Source: Pseudanabaena sp. FACHB-2040 (GTDB lineage: Bacteria > Cyanobacteriota > Cyanobacteriia > Phormidesmidales > Phormidesmidaceae). Taken from it: a stretch of DNA of 64,000 bases. The notes beneath the pieces are model-generated. The model saw nothing but the letters and a program-made list of their open reading frames with translations, was not told where the DNA came from and did not search any database. Position numbers and translations under genes: made by a program. Positions 7,819-17,000 of the stretch are shown one piece after another (positions within the stretch are counted from its first letter, which is position 1; each line of letters begins with the position of its first letter). The stretch is taken from the NCBI RefSeq assembly GCF_014696715.1, contig NZ_JACJQO010000004.1, positions 1 to 64,000 on the forward strand. Reading direction: 5' to 3'.

Positions 7819-8574
7819 TTAAACGTTGCCTAGATAAGCTGCCTGCACTTCGACGTTTTGCCGCACGGTGGCCATGGTGCCTTCGGCCAAGACTTTGCCT
7901 TGGGCCATGACGACAATGCGATCGCACAGACGCTCCATCAGCTCTAGGTCATGGTCAATAATGCAAAAGGTGCAGCCGCGCTCTTGGTTTAGCCGCTCAA
8001 TGATATCTGACAGCTCTCGCAGCAAAGTTTTGTTGACCCCAGCCCCCGGCTCATCTAACAAAATGATTTCGGGATCGATCATCAGCGTGCGGCCTAGCTC
8101 CAGCAGTTTTTTTTGTCCGCCTGAGAGCCCTTGGGCCAGGTCGTTGCGCAAGTGAGTCAGGTTTAAATAGTCTAAAACCTCGTCTGCTTTGCGACGAATA
8201 TTGTCTTCTTCGGCTAACACTTTGCGCCAGCGCAGCCAGGAAGCAATCAGGTTTTCACCTAACTGTTGAGGCGGCACGATCATTAGATTTTCGAGCACAG
8301 TCATGCGGCCAAACTCGCGGGGAATTTGAAAGGTTCGCACCACTCCTAGCTTAAACAGCTGATGGGGCTGCAGGCCAGTGACATCTTGATCTTTGAGGGT
8401 AATGCGGCCAGCGGTCGGCTTGATAAAGCCAGCAATTATGTTGAAGAGGGTGGTTTTGCCAGCCCCATTGGGACCGATCAGGCCAGTGATTTTGGCCGAT
8501 TCGACTTGAAAAGAGCAGCCGTCAACGGCGCGAACCCCAGCGAATTGTTTGGAAACGTTGTCGATGGTTAGCAA
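7819..8574 (-). CDS. Branched-chain/neutral amino-acid ABC transporter ATPase (LivG/NatA type)
   Basis: A 251-aa ABC ATPase. Walker A GPNGAGKTT (about residues 34-42), the LivG-specific VVRTFQIPREFGRMTVLENLM region, signature LSGGQKK, Walker B IILLDEPGAGV, and the C-terminal LAEGTMATVRQNVEVQAAYLG segment characteristic of LivG. It forms a heterodimer with the LivF-type ATPase just downstream. It is divergent from the substrate-binding protein gene; the 151-base gap presumably holds both promoters. Confidence 0.88.
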   Translation of the reverse strand: MLTIDNVSKQFAGVRAVDGCSFQVESAKITGLIGPNGAGKTTLFNIIAGFIKPTAGRITLKDQDVTGLQPHQLFKLGVVRTFQIPREFGRMTVLENLMIVPPQQLGENLIASWLRWRKVLAEEDNIRRKADEVLDYLNLTHLRNDLAQGLSGGQKKLLELGRTLMIDPEIILLDEPGAGVNKTLLRELSDIIERLNQERGCTFCIIDHDLELMERLCDRIVVMAQGKVLAEGTMATVRQNVEVQAAYLGNV

Positions 8575-8725
8575 TTGTTTAAGGCGGTAACTTATGCGCT
8601 AGTGTGGATCGGCTACTATTATCAACGCTGTATCAATCAAGCAGCAACTTTTAAGATTAAGACTATCAGTCTAATGTGCTCGCAATACACCCCATCGTCA
8701 AAGTTGAAATAGGAGGGAGAATGCA

Positions 8726-10042
8726 ATGGCTGGTTCTTCACATAAGTCAATATTACAAACGTCAACACTGCGGCTTTGCCAGTTAGGTTTTACCGCATTT
8801 GTCACTGCGACTCTGGTTGCCTGTGGAGGCGGCCAATCTACGACAGGTGGCGAAACTGCTGCTGGAGAGGCGACTTCAACTGAGGCTGCTAGCGGAGAAG
8901 CGATTGAAATTGGGGCGCTGATGCCGCTAACCGGCGACCTACAGGCCTATGGCGAAAGCGCCATGAACGGCATCAACCTAGCCATTGAGGAAATTAATGC
9001 CGCCGGAGGCGTGCTAGGTCGGCCTATCAAGCTGGCCATTGGGGATACCCAAACGGCCCCTCAGCCCAGTATTGATGCCGCGCAAAAGCTGGTTTCGATC
9101 TCTGGGGTGCAGGCGGTGGTCGGCCCCATGTCGAGCGGTGAAGCAATTCCTGTGGCCGAGAGCGTCACCAGCAAAAACAATGTGCTGCAGATTTCTAACT
9201 CCGCTACCTCACCCGTACTGACAGACGTTAACGACAACGACTTCTCTTTCCGCACAGTGCCTTCTGATGCGTTTCAGGGGGTGGCGCTAGCCGAGGTCGT
9301 GCAGCAAAAGGGCATGGAAAACCTAGCCATTATCTACATCAACAATGACTACGGCCAGGGCCTAGCCGAGAGTTTTCAGGAAGCGTTTGAGGCGGCGGGC
9401 GGCGAGATTAGCGGCTCGGTGCCCTATGAACAGGGGCAGTCGTCTTATCGGGGCGAACTGCAGCAGCTGGCGCGGGGCGGTGCTGAGGCACTGGTCCTGA
9501 TTGGCTACCCCGAAAACGGCATCACCATCTTGAAGCAGTCTCTGGAGGAAAACTTCTTTGATCGCTTTGTCTTTACCGACGGCATGAAAGCCCCTGAGGT
9601 GATTAGCGCCATTGGTGCTGACTTCCTCAATGGCTCGGTGGGCACTGCGCCCCAGGCCCTGACGGAAAGCGATGCCTATCAGAGCTTTGTCAAGAGCTAT
9701 GAAGCCCAGTATGGCGAAATTCCGCCTAAGCCCTACATCGATACGGCCTATGATGCGGTCATGCTGATCGCCCTGGCGATGGAAAAAGCAGGCACCACTG
9801 ATGGTACGGCTGTGCGAGACGCGCTGCGGGAAGTGGCCAACGCACCGGGTACGGAGGTTCGACCGGGAGAGTGGGCCAAGGCTGTTGAAGCGATTAAAAA
9901 TGGTGAGACCGTTGACTATGTTGGCGCTTCGGGTTCCCTCGACTTCGACGACAACGGTGATGTGCCAGGCACCTTTGCCGAGTGGGCCATCGAAAACGGT
10001 GAAATCGTCACTGTCCGGGTGTTTGACCCAGCCAACAAGTAG
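8726..10042 (+). CDS. Amino-acid ABC transporter substrate-binding lipoprotein (LivK/NatB type)
   Basis: A 438-aa periplasmic binding protein of the type I (LivJ/LivK) fold. The N-terminus is a lipoprotein signal with lipobox LVAC at about residue 33, followed by a Gly/Thr/Ala/Glu-rich linker. The ligand domain opens with EIGALMPLTGDLQAYG and contains NAAGGVLGRPI, GPMSSGEAIPVAE and YIDTAYDAVML. An AGGAGGGAG ribosome binding site (about 8711-8719) precedes ATG 8726. It is divergent from the LivG/LivF-type ATPase genes. It is expected to capture neutral or branched amino acids for them. Confidence 0.88.
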   Translation: MAGSSHKSILQTSTLRLCQLGFTAFVTATLVACGGGQSTTGGETAAGEATSTEAASGEAIEIGALMPLTGDLQAYGESAMNGINLAIEEINAAGGVLGRPIKLAIGDTQTAPQPSIDAAQKLVSISGVQAVVGPMSSGEAIPVAESVTSKNNVLQISNSATSPVLTDVNDNDFSFRTVPSDAFQGVALAEVVQQKGMENLAIIYINNDYGQGLAESFQEAFEAAGGEISGSVPYEQGQSSYRGELQQLARGGAEALVLIGYPENGITILKQSLEENFFDRFVFTDGMKAPEVISAIGADFLNGSVGTAPQALTESDAYQSFVKSYEAQYGEIPPKPYIDTAYDAVMLIALAMEKAGTTDGTAVRDALREVANAPGTEVRPGEWAKAVEAIKNGETVDYVGASGSLDFDDNGDVPGTFAEWAIENGEIVTVRVFDPANK

Positions 10043-10061
10043 GAACCGACTGAGTTAAAGA

Positions 10062-10097
10062 CCTTCTAGAGATGCCATTAAGGGTATCTCTAGGAGG
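10062..10097. terminator. Hairpin between convergent binding-protein and uvsE genes
   Basis: CCTTCTAGAGAT (10062-10073) pairs with ATCTCTAGGAGG (10086-10097), 12 pairs with one G.U, around a 12-base loop. It overlaps the stop of uvsE and lies 20 bases after the binding-protein stop. No T-run is present, so termination is inferred from position only. Confidence 0.45.
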
Positions 10098-11037
10098 CAA
10101 CAGAAATGATGTCGGGCAGCCATTCCTGGCGAAGTTTTGCGATCGCATCCTCCTTCCCCTTGGCCTCGACCTCAATCCAGGGCATCTGCCGAAACGCCTC
10201 GGGCATCGTCCAGATCAGGTCACTGTGGCGCGGGTCACGTAGAGTTTCGCGCCCGTTTGAGATGTGAACTAGCTGCCAGGTGGGATCAGGCCAGGTGGTT
10301 TGAGCCGCTGCGACCATTTCAGCCACGCTGGGATCGTCATAGCTCTCAAGCTGCTCATGAACCAGATGGTGATGGGCATCAAACACCATCGCCACTTGGG
10401 CGGCTCTACAAATATCAAAGATTTCAGCAGCGCTGTAGGTATGCTCGTCGTTTTCTAGCGTGAGCCGAGAGCGAATGGTCTCGGGCAGCGCTTGAATGTT
10501 CTGTACTAGGCGCTCGGCCCGATCGCCTTTGCCGCCATGAATATTCATCACTGTCCAAGACGACTGGGGTAGCCCCATCAGGTCAAACTGATAGGCCAGG
10601 GCCGAGAGCACCAGGATGCTGTTCTCGATCACGGTTGGGTTGTCAGAGTTGAGCACGACAAACTGCTCTGGGTGCAGCACCAGCCGCAGACCCAATTCCT
10701 CTGCTCGCTGACCTACCTGCCCTAGCGGCTCTACTAGCTCCTCTAAAACGGCCCGACCTACCGCCATATCGGCAAAGGGAAAGAGGCCAGAGGGCAGCCG
10801 ATAAAGCCGAATACCCTGCTCCTGGCAAAACGTTAGGGCCAGATGCAGCCGCCGCAGGTTTTCGGCATAGAGCGATCGCAACGCCTCGGTCTGTTCTGCT
10901 GGGCTCATCAGCAGTAGCCGCTTGCGCGTGAGCGTCTTGTAGCGAACTGCTTGCGAGGTGGTAATGCAGACCAGACCTAGCTCTGGAGTCAGCGCCTGGG
11001 TGGCCGAAGAGGTTTGCAGCAGGCTAGGAGCAGGCAT
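10090..11037 (-). CDS. uvsE: UV damage endonuclease UvsE
   Basis: A 315-aa TIM-barrel endonuclease. Family motifs are RLPSGLFPFAD, LHPEQFVVLNSDNP, MNIHGGKGDR, LENDEHTYS and VFDAHHHL; the His/Glu/Asp residues in them bind the metal cluster. UVDE enzymes nick DNA 5' to cyclobutane dimers, 6-4 photoproducts and abasic sites, starting repair that does not need photolyase. The length fits bacterial members (about 300 aa). It stands alone; two small unknown genes lie upstream on the same strand. Sunlight exposure of a phototroph makes the role sensible. Confidence 0.93.
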   Translation of the reverse strand: MPAPSLLQTSSATQALTPELGLVCITTSQAVRYKTLTRKRLLLMSPAEQTEALRSLYAENLRRLHLALTFCQEQGIRLYRLPSGLFPFADMAVGRAVLEELVEPLGQVGQRAEELGLRLVLHPEQFVVLNSDNPTVIENSILVLSALAYQFDLMGLPQSSWTVMNIHGGKGDRAERLVQNIQALPETIRSRLTLENDEHTYSAAEIFDICRAAQVAMVFDAHHHLVHEQLESYDDPSVAEMVAAAQTTWPDPTWQLVHISNGRETLRDPRHSDLIWTMPEAFRQMPWIEVEAKGKEDAIAKLRQEWLPDIISVAS

Positions 11038-11166
11038 AGGGCAGTAGTTTACAAAGGCTACTACTAGTCTGACAAACCTAAGAGCCTGCTGAAATCGATG
11101 TTCGGGGGGATTCTACGGCTCCAAAAGTCGTAGCTGCCGCCTGTGTGCCGAACACTACTAATCAGG

Positions 11167-11406
11167 CTACAGCCTCAGGGCTGACCTTACATTTGGCCTG
11201 AGATCGCTTACCGAAACGCCTACTAGCCGACAACCTTTTCTGTTTTCACAGACAGCGATGCCTCGAATGCGATCTAGGGCTACCAGCGTCAGCACCTGGC
11301 TGCCGTAGTCAGCCTGTAGTTGCTGCACCAACCCAATGTAATAAACCCGATCCCCTACCTGGAGCAATGCTGCTGACGGGTCAGCGGCAAGGGCAGATCT
11401 AGCCAT
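11167..11406 (-). CDS. Hypothetical protein, 79 aa
   Basis: No family recognised. The protein looks like a small beta-rich domain: LQVGDRVYYIGLVQQL, then LTLVALDRIRGIAVCENRKG, resembling an SH3/KOW-like barrel that might bind nucleic acid or protein, but this is only a fold impression. Its start overlaps the end of the preceding gene by 8 bases, so the pair is translated together. There is no signal peptide. Confidence 0.6.
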   Translation of the reverse strand: MARSALAADPSAALLQVGDRVYYIGLVQQLQADYGSQVLTLVALDRIRGIAVCENRKGCRLVGVSVSDLRPNVRSALRL

Positions 11407-11719
11407 AGTAATAGCCCTGGTAGGTCGGGTCGCTCACGGCATTCACACACTGGGCTAAAGAGTTTTCAAGGGCGACTCGCTCGGCCGGGCTGAGCAGCAG
11501 CAGCTGCAGTCTGCCGTTGATGAAGTGCCGCAGGGCAAGCTGCACGCTTTCCAAATCGGCCCTCAGTCTAGCGGCTTTGAGTGCCTGTTCATGGGTGAGG
11601 TAGGTGCGCTCGTCGCTGACGACAAAGTTCTGCCCTGGATGTTGGCACCGAAATGAGTAGCCTGCCTGCCCTCGAACCAGTTCGATCAGCCATCCGTTGT
11701 ACGGCTCTGCATGACTCAT
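11399..11719 (-). CDS. Hypothetical protein, 106 aa
   Basis: No named family recognised. The N-terminal half (YNGWLIELVRGQAGYSFRC) looks like a compact strand-rich domain seen in small cyanobacterial proteins; the C-terminal half is helical (EQALKAARLRADLESVQLAL) and ends in a Tyr-rich tail. I chose ATG 11719 (MSHAEPYN), which has AGG about 8 bases upstream, over an ATG at 11749. It overlaps the following 79-aa gene by 8 bases, indicating a two-gene operon upstream of uvsE. Confidence 0.6.
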   Translation of the reverse strand: MSHAEPYNGWLIELVRGQAGYSFRCQHPGQNFVVSDERTYLTHEQALKAARLRADLESVQLALRHFINGRLQLLLLSPAERVALENSLAQCVNAVSDPTYQGYYYG

Positions 11720-11877
11720 TTCGTGACCTACTTGACTATCTTGCAACAAAGGACTATCCCTAAAACCCCTGTGCCAGGCTCTATCAAAAGATAGGTTTTA
11801 GGGCCTTAACCCTGAGGATAAGACACCCCTCTGCAGCAACAGTGCAAAAGAGGTGCAGATTTTGTGCAGATGCCGTC

Positions 11878-12582
11878 CTATTTGAGGCGGTAGCCTAACC
11901 CATGCACCGTTTCAATGAAGTCATCGGCAGCGCCTAGGGCCTTGAGCTTATGGCGCAGCCCTCGCATATGGGAGGTGACGGTTTCTTCGGCTGGGGTATC
12001 GCCTACGGGCCAAAGCTTCTCAATGATGCCAGAGCGGCTGAGAATGCGTCTGCCGCTGGCGACTAGCAGCTCTAGCAGGGCATACTCTTTGGGGGTAAGG
12101 GTTAGCGGGCAATCGGCGTAGCTAGCTTCGTGGGTGCTGGGGTTGAGCTGCAGCTGACCCCAGCTTAGGCTGAGAGCGCTGTTTGCACTGCCGCGCCGCA
12201 GCAAGGCCCGCACCCGCGCCATCAGTTCTTCTAAATCAAAGGGTTTTGTCACATAGTCATCGGCCCCGGCGTCAAGTCCTAAAATTTTATCTGCCACGGT
12301 GTCTCGGGCAGTCAGCATGAGAACCGGCACGGCTCCCTGGTCGTGCTTGGGATCGGGCTTGGGGCCAGATATTTCTGCGGCTCGCAGCTGCTGACAGAGC
12401 TGAATGCCGTTCAGCTTGGGCAAGGTTACATCTAATACGATTAGGTCGTAGCGGATGGCATCGATCAAATCCCAAGCTGCCCGGCCATCGCGGGCTACGT
12501 CCACAACGTACTGCCGCCGGGTCAGCGCTTCGGTCAACACCTCTGAGAGCTGAACATCATCTTCGACAATCAAAATCCGCAT
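11878..12582 (-). CDS. OmpR-family DNA-binding response regulator
   Basis: A 234-aa regulator. The receiver domain (about residues 1-130) has the DD pair in IVEDDVQL, the phosphoacceptor Asp in LIVLDVTLP, and Lys in YVTKPFDL; it carries an extra 10-15 residue acidic/Pro insertion (GPKPDPKHD) before the fourth strand. The C-terminal winged helix (about 140-234) has LTPKEYALLELL and ETVHGLGYRLK. ATG 12582 starts directly at MRILIVED; a start at 12657 would add unrelated residues. It is divergent from the sensor kinase with only 29 bases between starts. Confidence 0.88.
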   Translation of the reverse strand: MRILIVEDDVQLSEVLTEALTRRQYVVDVARDGRAAWDLIDAIRYDLIVLDVTLPKLNGIQLCQQLRAAEISGPKPDPKHDQGAVPVLMLTARDTVADKILGLDAGADDYVTKPFDLEELMARVRALLRRGSANSALSLSWGQLQLNPSTHEASYADCPLTLTPKEYALLELLVASGRRILSRSGIIEKLWPVGDTPAEETVTSHMRGLRHKLKALGAADDFIETVHGLGYRLK

Positions 12583-12611
12583 GGTCTTTGGCTGAGGTGT
12601 ATTTGGAGCAA

Positions 12612-14009
12612 ATGTCTGTAGCGCACGAAGGGAACTGGGGAGAAAAAGCGATCGCAACTAGCTTCGGCCTGATCCTGCTGCTGCTAGGGTGGGTAAGCTC
12701 AATTTCTTCTAAAAATACAACAGAGCTGGTAGACAGTACGGTTAGGGTGCAGCAGACCTATGAGATTTTGGTCAACCTGACTGATTTCTTTGCCGCGATG
12801 AACGTTGCCGAGTCGGGTCGCCGGGGCTACATCTTTACCGGCAAAGACGTTGAGCTAGAGCGCCATAGGCAGGCTATTCGCAGCCTACAGTCTGAGCTAA
12901 ATCAGCTGCAGCTGCAGTTGCAGCCTGAGCCATTGCAGCTGCAGCGACTGCAGCGGCTAGAGAGCCTAACCCAAGAGCGTTTAATCCTGTTTCAGCAGTC
13001 GATTGATCTCTACCAGCAGGAGCGCTCGGCTACCCCGGCTCAAAACGCTTTGACCGACCGTAGTGTGCAGGTAAGAGGTCGTATCCAGGTCGTTTTAGCC
13101 GAAATCCAGAATGAAGAGAAGCAACATCTCAATGCCTCTCTAGCAGAATCCAAGAAGACCATTGAGCAGCGGTTCGTGTTGGAGCAGGCGGGCACTGCCC
13201 TGATCTTTGTTTTCTTTGGTGTGACTGTTTTTAGCCTCTATCAGGAGCGGCTGCGCCGTCAGCGGCTGCAAACCCTGGAACAGACTCTGGCTCAGGAGCG
13301 GGAGCTAAGCGAACTCAAGCTGCGCCTGTTTTCGATGGTTTCCCACGAGTTTCGCACTCCTTTGAGCGTGATTTTGGCTTCTTCCCAACTGCTGGGAGAA
13401 ATTCTAGAAACTCAGATTGAGCCGAGCTACCTCAAGAATCTTGACCGCATTCAATCATCGGCCAAGCTGATGAACCAGCTGCTGACCGACATTTTGACGC
13501 TGACTCGGGCCGAGGCTGGCAATCTTGAGTTCAAGCCAGAATGGCTAGATATCGAAGCCTTCTGTTTGAACTTACTAGAAGATATCCAGTCGGCTAATCT
13601 GACTCAGCACCCTTTGAAGTTTGTTAGCCAGGACTGCTGTGGGCGGGTGTACCTAGATGAAAAGCTACTGTATTGGGTGCTCAGCAACCTGCTGCTAAAT
13701 GCGATCAAATACTCGCCGCTCTATAGCCCGGTGCAGCTGACGTTGAGTTGCGATCGCAACGGCACCCGCTTTGAGGTTCGCGATTGGGGCATGGGCATTT
13801 TGGGAACCGATCAGGCCCAGATGTTTGACCCGTTTTACCGAGGTAAAAACGTTGAAGGGGTAACCGGGAGCGGGCTGGGTCTGGCCGTCGTGAAGGAGTG
13901 TCTAGAGCTGTTTGGCGGCACCATTAGCTGGACTAGCGATGTCGGCCAGGGCACCACGTTTTTTGTGCAGATTCCTCGGCTAGACTCCTTAAAGGGATCT
14001 TCCAGCTAA
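12612..14009 (+). CDS. Sensor histidine kinase with CHASE3-like input domain
   Basis: A 465-aa membrane kinase. An N-terminal membrane helix (about residues 12-30) and a second near 190-210 bracket a helical periplasmic CHASE3-type domain (NVAESGRRGYIFTG, then Gln/Leu-rich helices). A coiled coil leads to HisKA with phosphoacceptor His in SMVSHEFRTPLS, then HATPase_c with NLLLNAIKYSP, DWGMGI and GSGLGLAVVK. GGAG lies 5 bases before ATG 12612, favouring it over a TTG at 12588. It probably phosphorylates the divergent OmpR-type regulator. Its 3' end overlaps the convergent hybrid kinase gene by 21 bases. Confidence 0.88.
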   Translation: MSVAHEGNWGEKAIATSFGLILLLLGWVSSISSKNTTELVDSTVRVQQTYEILVNLTDFFAAMNVAESGRRGYIFTGKDVELERHRQAIRSLQSELNQLQLQLQPEPLQLQRLQRLESLTQERLILFQQSIDLYQQERSATPAQNALTDRSVQVRGRIQVVLAEIQNEEKQHLNASLAESKKTIEQRFVLEQAGTALIFVFFGVTVFSLYQERLRRQRLQTLEQTLAQERELSELKLRLFSMVSHEFRTPLSVILASSQLLGEILETQIEPSYLKNLDRIQSSAKLMNQLLTDILTLTRAEAGNLEFKPEWLDIEAFCLNLLEDIQSANLTQHPLKFVSQDCCGRVYLDEKLLYWVLSNLLLNAIKYSPLYSPVQLTLSCDRNGTRFEVRDWGMGILGTDQAQMFDPFYRGKNVEGVTGSGLGLAVVKECLELFGGTISWTSDVGQGTTFFVQIPRLDSLKGSSS

Positions 14010-17000
14010 GCGGGCCAGCACCGTGAGCAGCTGAATCGGCTCAATGGGCTTGGGCACGTGCACGTCAAAGCCAGACTCAAGGGCCTGAATGCGATCGCTC
14101 TCACGGGCGTAGGCTGTCAGCGCCACAGCAGGCACCCGGCCCCCCTGCTCTAGCGGCAAAGCTCGAACTTTCTGAATTAGGCTGTAGCCATCTTCACCGG
14201 GCATGCCAATGTCGCTCAAGAGCACATCCGGCTGCATCACCGACACCAAATGCAGGGCTTCTTGGGCCGAACTGGTTACCGTTACCCCAACGCCATACTG
14301 CTCCAAAAACACCTGCAAGAAATCTCTAGCGTCGGCCTCATCTTCTACCGCCAGGATCTTCAGCCCCTCTAGGCTGAAGGGAACTTCTCGCCGCGTTTGT
14401 CGAGGCACCGACAGCCTATTCCAGTCTTTAGGAGCGGCCTCGACGGAGACCAGCGGCAGCTGCACCGAAAACGTCGATCCCTGCCCTAGACCCTCACTGG
14501 TAACCGAGACCGACCCTCCATGCAGCTCAGCTAAATTCCTCACAATTGCCAGGCCCAGGCCCAAACCCCCCTGTCTTCTGGCAGTTGTGGCATCGGCCTG
14601 ACGAAAGCGCTCAAATACGTAGGGCAGAAAATCTGGGTCAATGCCTTGGCCAGTATCGCTGATTGTAATTTGGGCAAATTTTGCAGGCTGATTTAGCGAG
14701 CCAGAACCGGCCTTGTCAGTGGCTTGAGACGGTTCTCCACTAGCTGATGACCCAGGCCGCATGACCAAAGATAGCCCTACCTCAACTCGCCCATTTTCTG
14801 GGGTAAATTTCACTGCATTAGACAGCAGATTCCAGATGATTTGCTGCAGCCGGTCAGGGTCTGCCGAAATGCAGTCTGCCGCTGGGTCAAACTGGGCTGC
14901 AATTTGAATGGCTTTGCTGCTAGCGGCAGGGCCAATCGTGTCTAGAGCTGCTTCGATGATGGGGCTTAGACGGGTGGGGCGCAGATTAAGGCGAATGTGG
15001 CCCCGAATAATCCGCGAAATGTCGAGCAGATCTTCAATCAGCTGGGTTTGGGCTTGGGCATTGCGCTCAATGGAGCTGAGGGCTTTTTCAATCACGTCGG
15101 GGCTAAGCTGACGAGTTCGCAGCAAACGAGCCCACCCCAAAATGCCGTTGAGGGGCGATCGCAACTCATGGGAAACAATAGCTAAAAACTCATCCTTGGT
15201 GCGGCTAGCTCGCTCTAAGGCCAGTCGCGCTGCCCGCTCTCGCTCCAGCAGCTGAACCCGGTTCTCCATCGCCAGCTTTTGGTCGTGGATGTCGGTAGAG
15301 GAGCCAAACCACTTAATAACTTGGCCCACCTGGTTGAAGATGGGTAGGGCTTGTCCCAAGTGCCAGCGATAGGCTCCGTCGGCAGCCCGACGCAGGCGAT
15401 ATTCCATGTTAAATTCTGCTTCTTGCTGCAGAGACTGGTGCCAGGCAGTCAGGGTTCGTGGCTGGTCATCAGGATGAATGCAGTCAAGCCATCCATCTCC
15501 CTGCAGCTGCTCTAGGGATTTGCCGGTGTAGTCGTACCAGTGCTGGTTGAGGTACTCGTAATTGTTCTGTTGCGGCGAGTCGCCGGGTCGGATCACCCAA
15601 ACCAACTGCGGCAGGGTCTCTGCTAGGGTGCGGAACATTGACTCGCTGTGGCGCAGAGCTTCGGCCTGCTGCTTTTGCTGAGTTAGATCTAGCACGAAGC
15701 AGGCGTACTCATCTTCAGTTCCCGCCAGCAGCGTAAAGCCGATCAAAATCGGCACTCGGCTACCGTCTTTACGGATGTATTCCTTCTCAAAGGGGGCGCA
15801 AACGCCTCGGCGCTGCAGTTCTGCAGTGGCCTGTTCATCTAGATAGACGTACTCAGGAGGCGTGATGTCGTGCCAACTCAGCTGGGTGAGCTCGGATTGG
15901 CTGTAGCCGACCAGCTGAAGAAATGCCTGGTTGGCCTCTACAAACTGGCCCGTTGAGTTGGAGAAGACAATGCCAATGAGGTTGGAGGCTACGAGCTGAT
16001 GCGATCGCGCCTCGCTGCGGCGCAGGGCCGCTTCTGCCTGCTGACGCTCTGCCTCGCTGCGCTTGCGCTCGGTGACATCGAAGTTAACGCCGACCATCCG
16101 CAGGGGACGGCCCTGATCGTCGTAAAAGATTTTTGCTCGGGCATGGAGCCAGTGAATGCTGCCGTCTTTCCAGACCACGCGCCAGTCAGTAAAAAATTCA
16201 CCTGTGACCAGCGCTTGCTGAACGTCGGCTTCGGCTTGAGCTAGATCTTCGGGGTGGACACACTGCCGCCAGCTTTCGTAGGAGCCTGCAAACTCGCCTG
16301 GTTGAAGGCCGTATAGGGCTTCTAGCTGGGGCGACCAGATGTTGGTGTTGGCTTGAATATTCCACTCAAAGCTGCCAATGCCGGCCGCAGTTTCGGCTAA
16401 ATCGAGCCGCTCCTGCTTCTGGCGCAGCGCATTTTCTATCTGCTGTCGTTCGGTGACATCAAGAAAGGCCCCAATCACACCGCAAACCGCGCCGGTTTCG
16501 TTGAGTAGCGGCACCGCTCTGCCGTGGAGAAAGCAAACATCGCCATTCTCAAAGACAAATTCATAGTCGTCTTCCTCAGCCTGCCCGCTTCTGCCCACAC
16601 GCTGCATCAGCAGATCTGCAGGCGGGATCTCTTGCCCCTGGCGCTGAATAGTGAACTGAAAGGGATAGCTTTGATCCCTAGGGGTTGCCGTCATGGTCAA
16701 GCCTTCTGGGCGACGCATGATCTGGTGAGCAGTGCGGTTAGCGGTGACAGTATGGCACTGCGGATCGTGGGCAATCCAAACGCCTACAGGCACTGCCTCC
16801 ATAAAGGCTTCTAGCTCGTGGGCCTGGGCTTTGGCACGGGCCTCGCTCTGGCTCAGAATTTCTTGATGACGCTTTTGAGCCTCAATGTCGGTAATGGTGC
16901 CCACCCAGCCAGAAACGGCAGACCCGCTCTCTCGCAGGGGTAAACCTCGATTGATAAACCAGCGGTATGCGCCATCGTGACGGTGAAGGCGATGCTCGAT

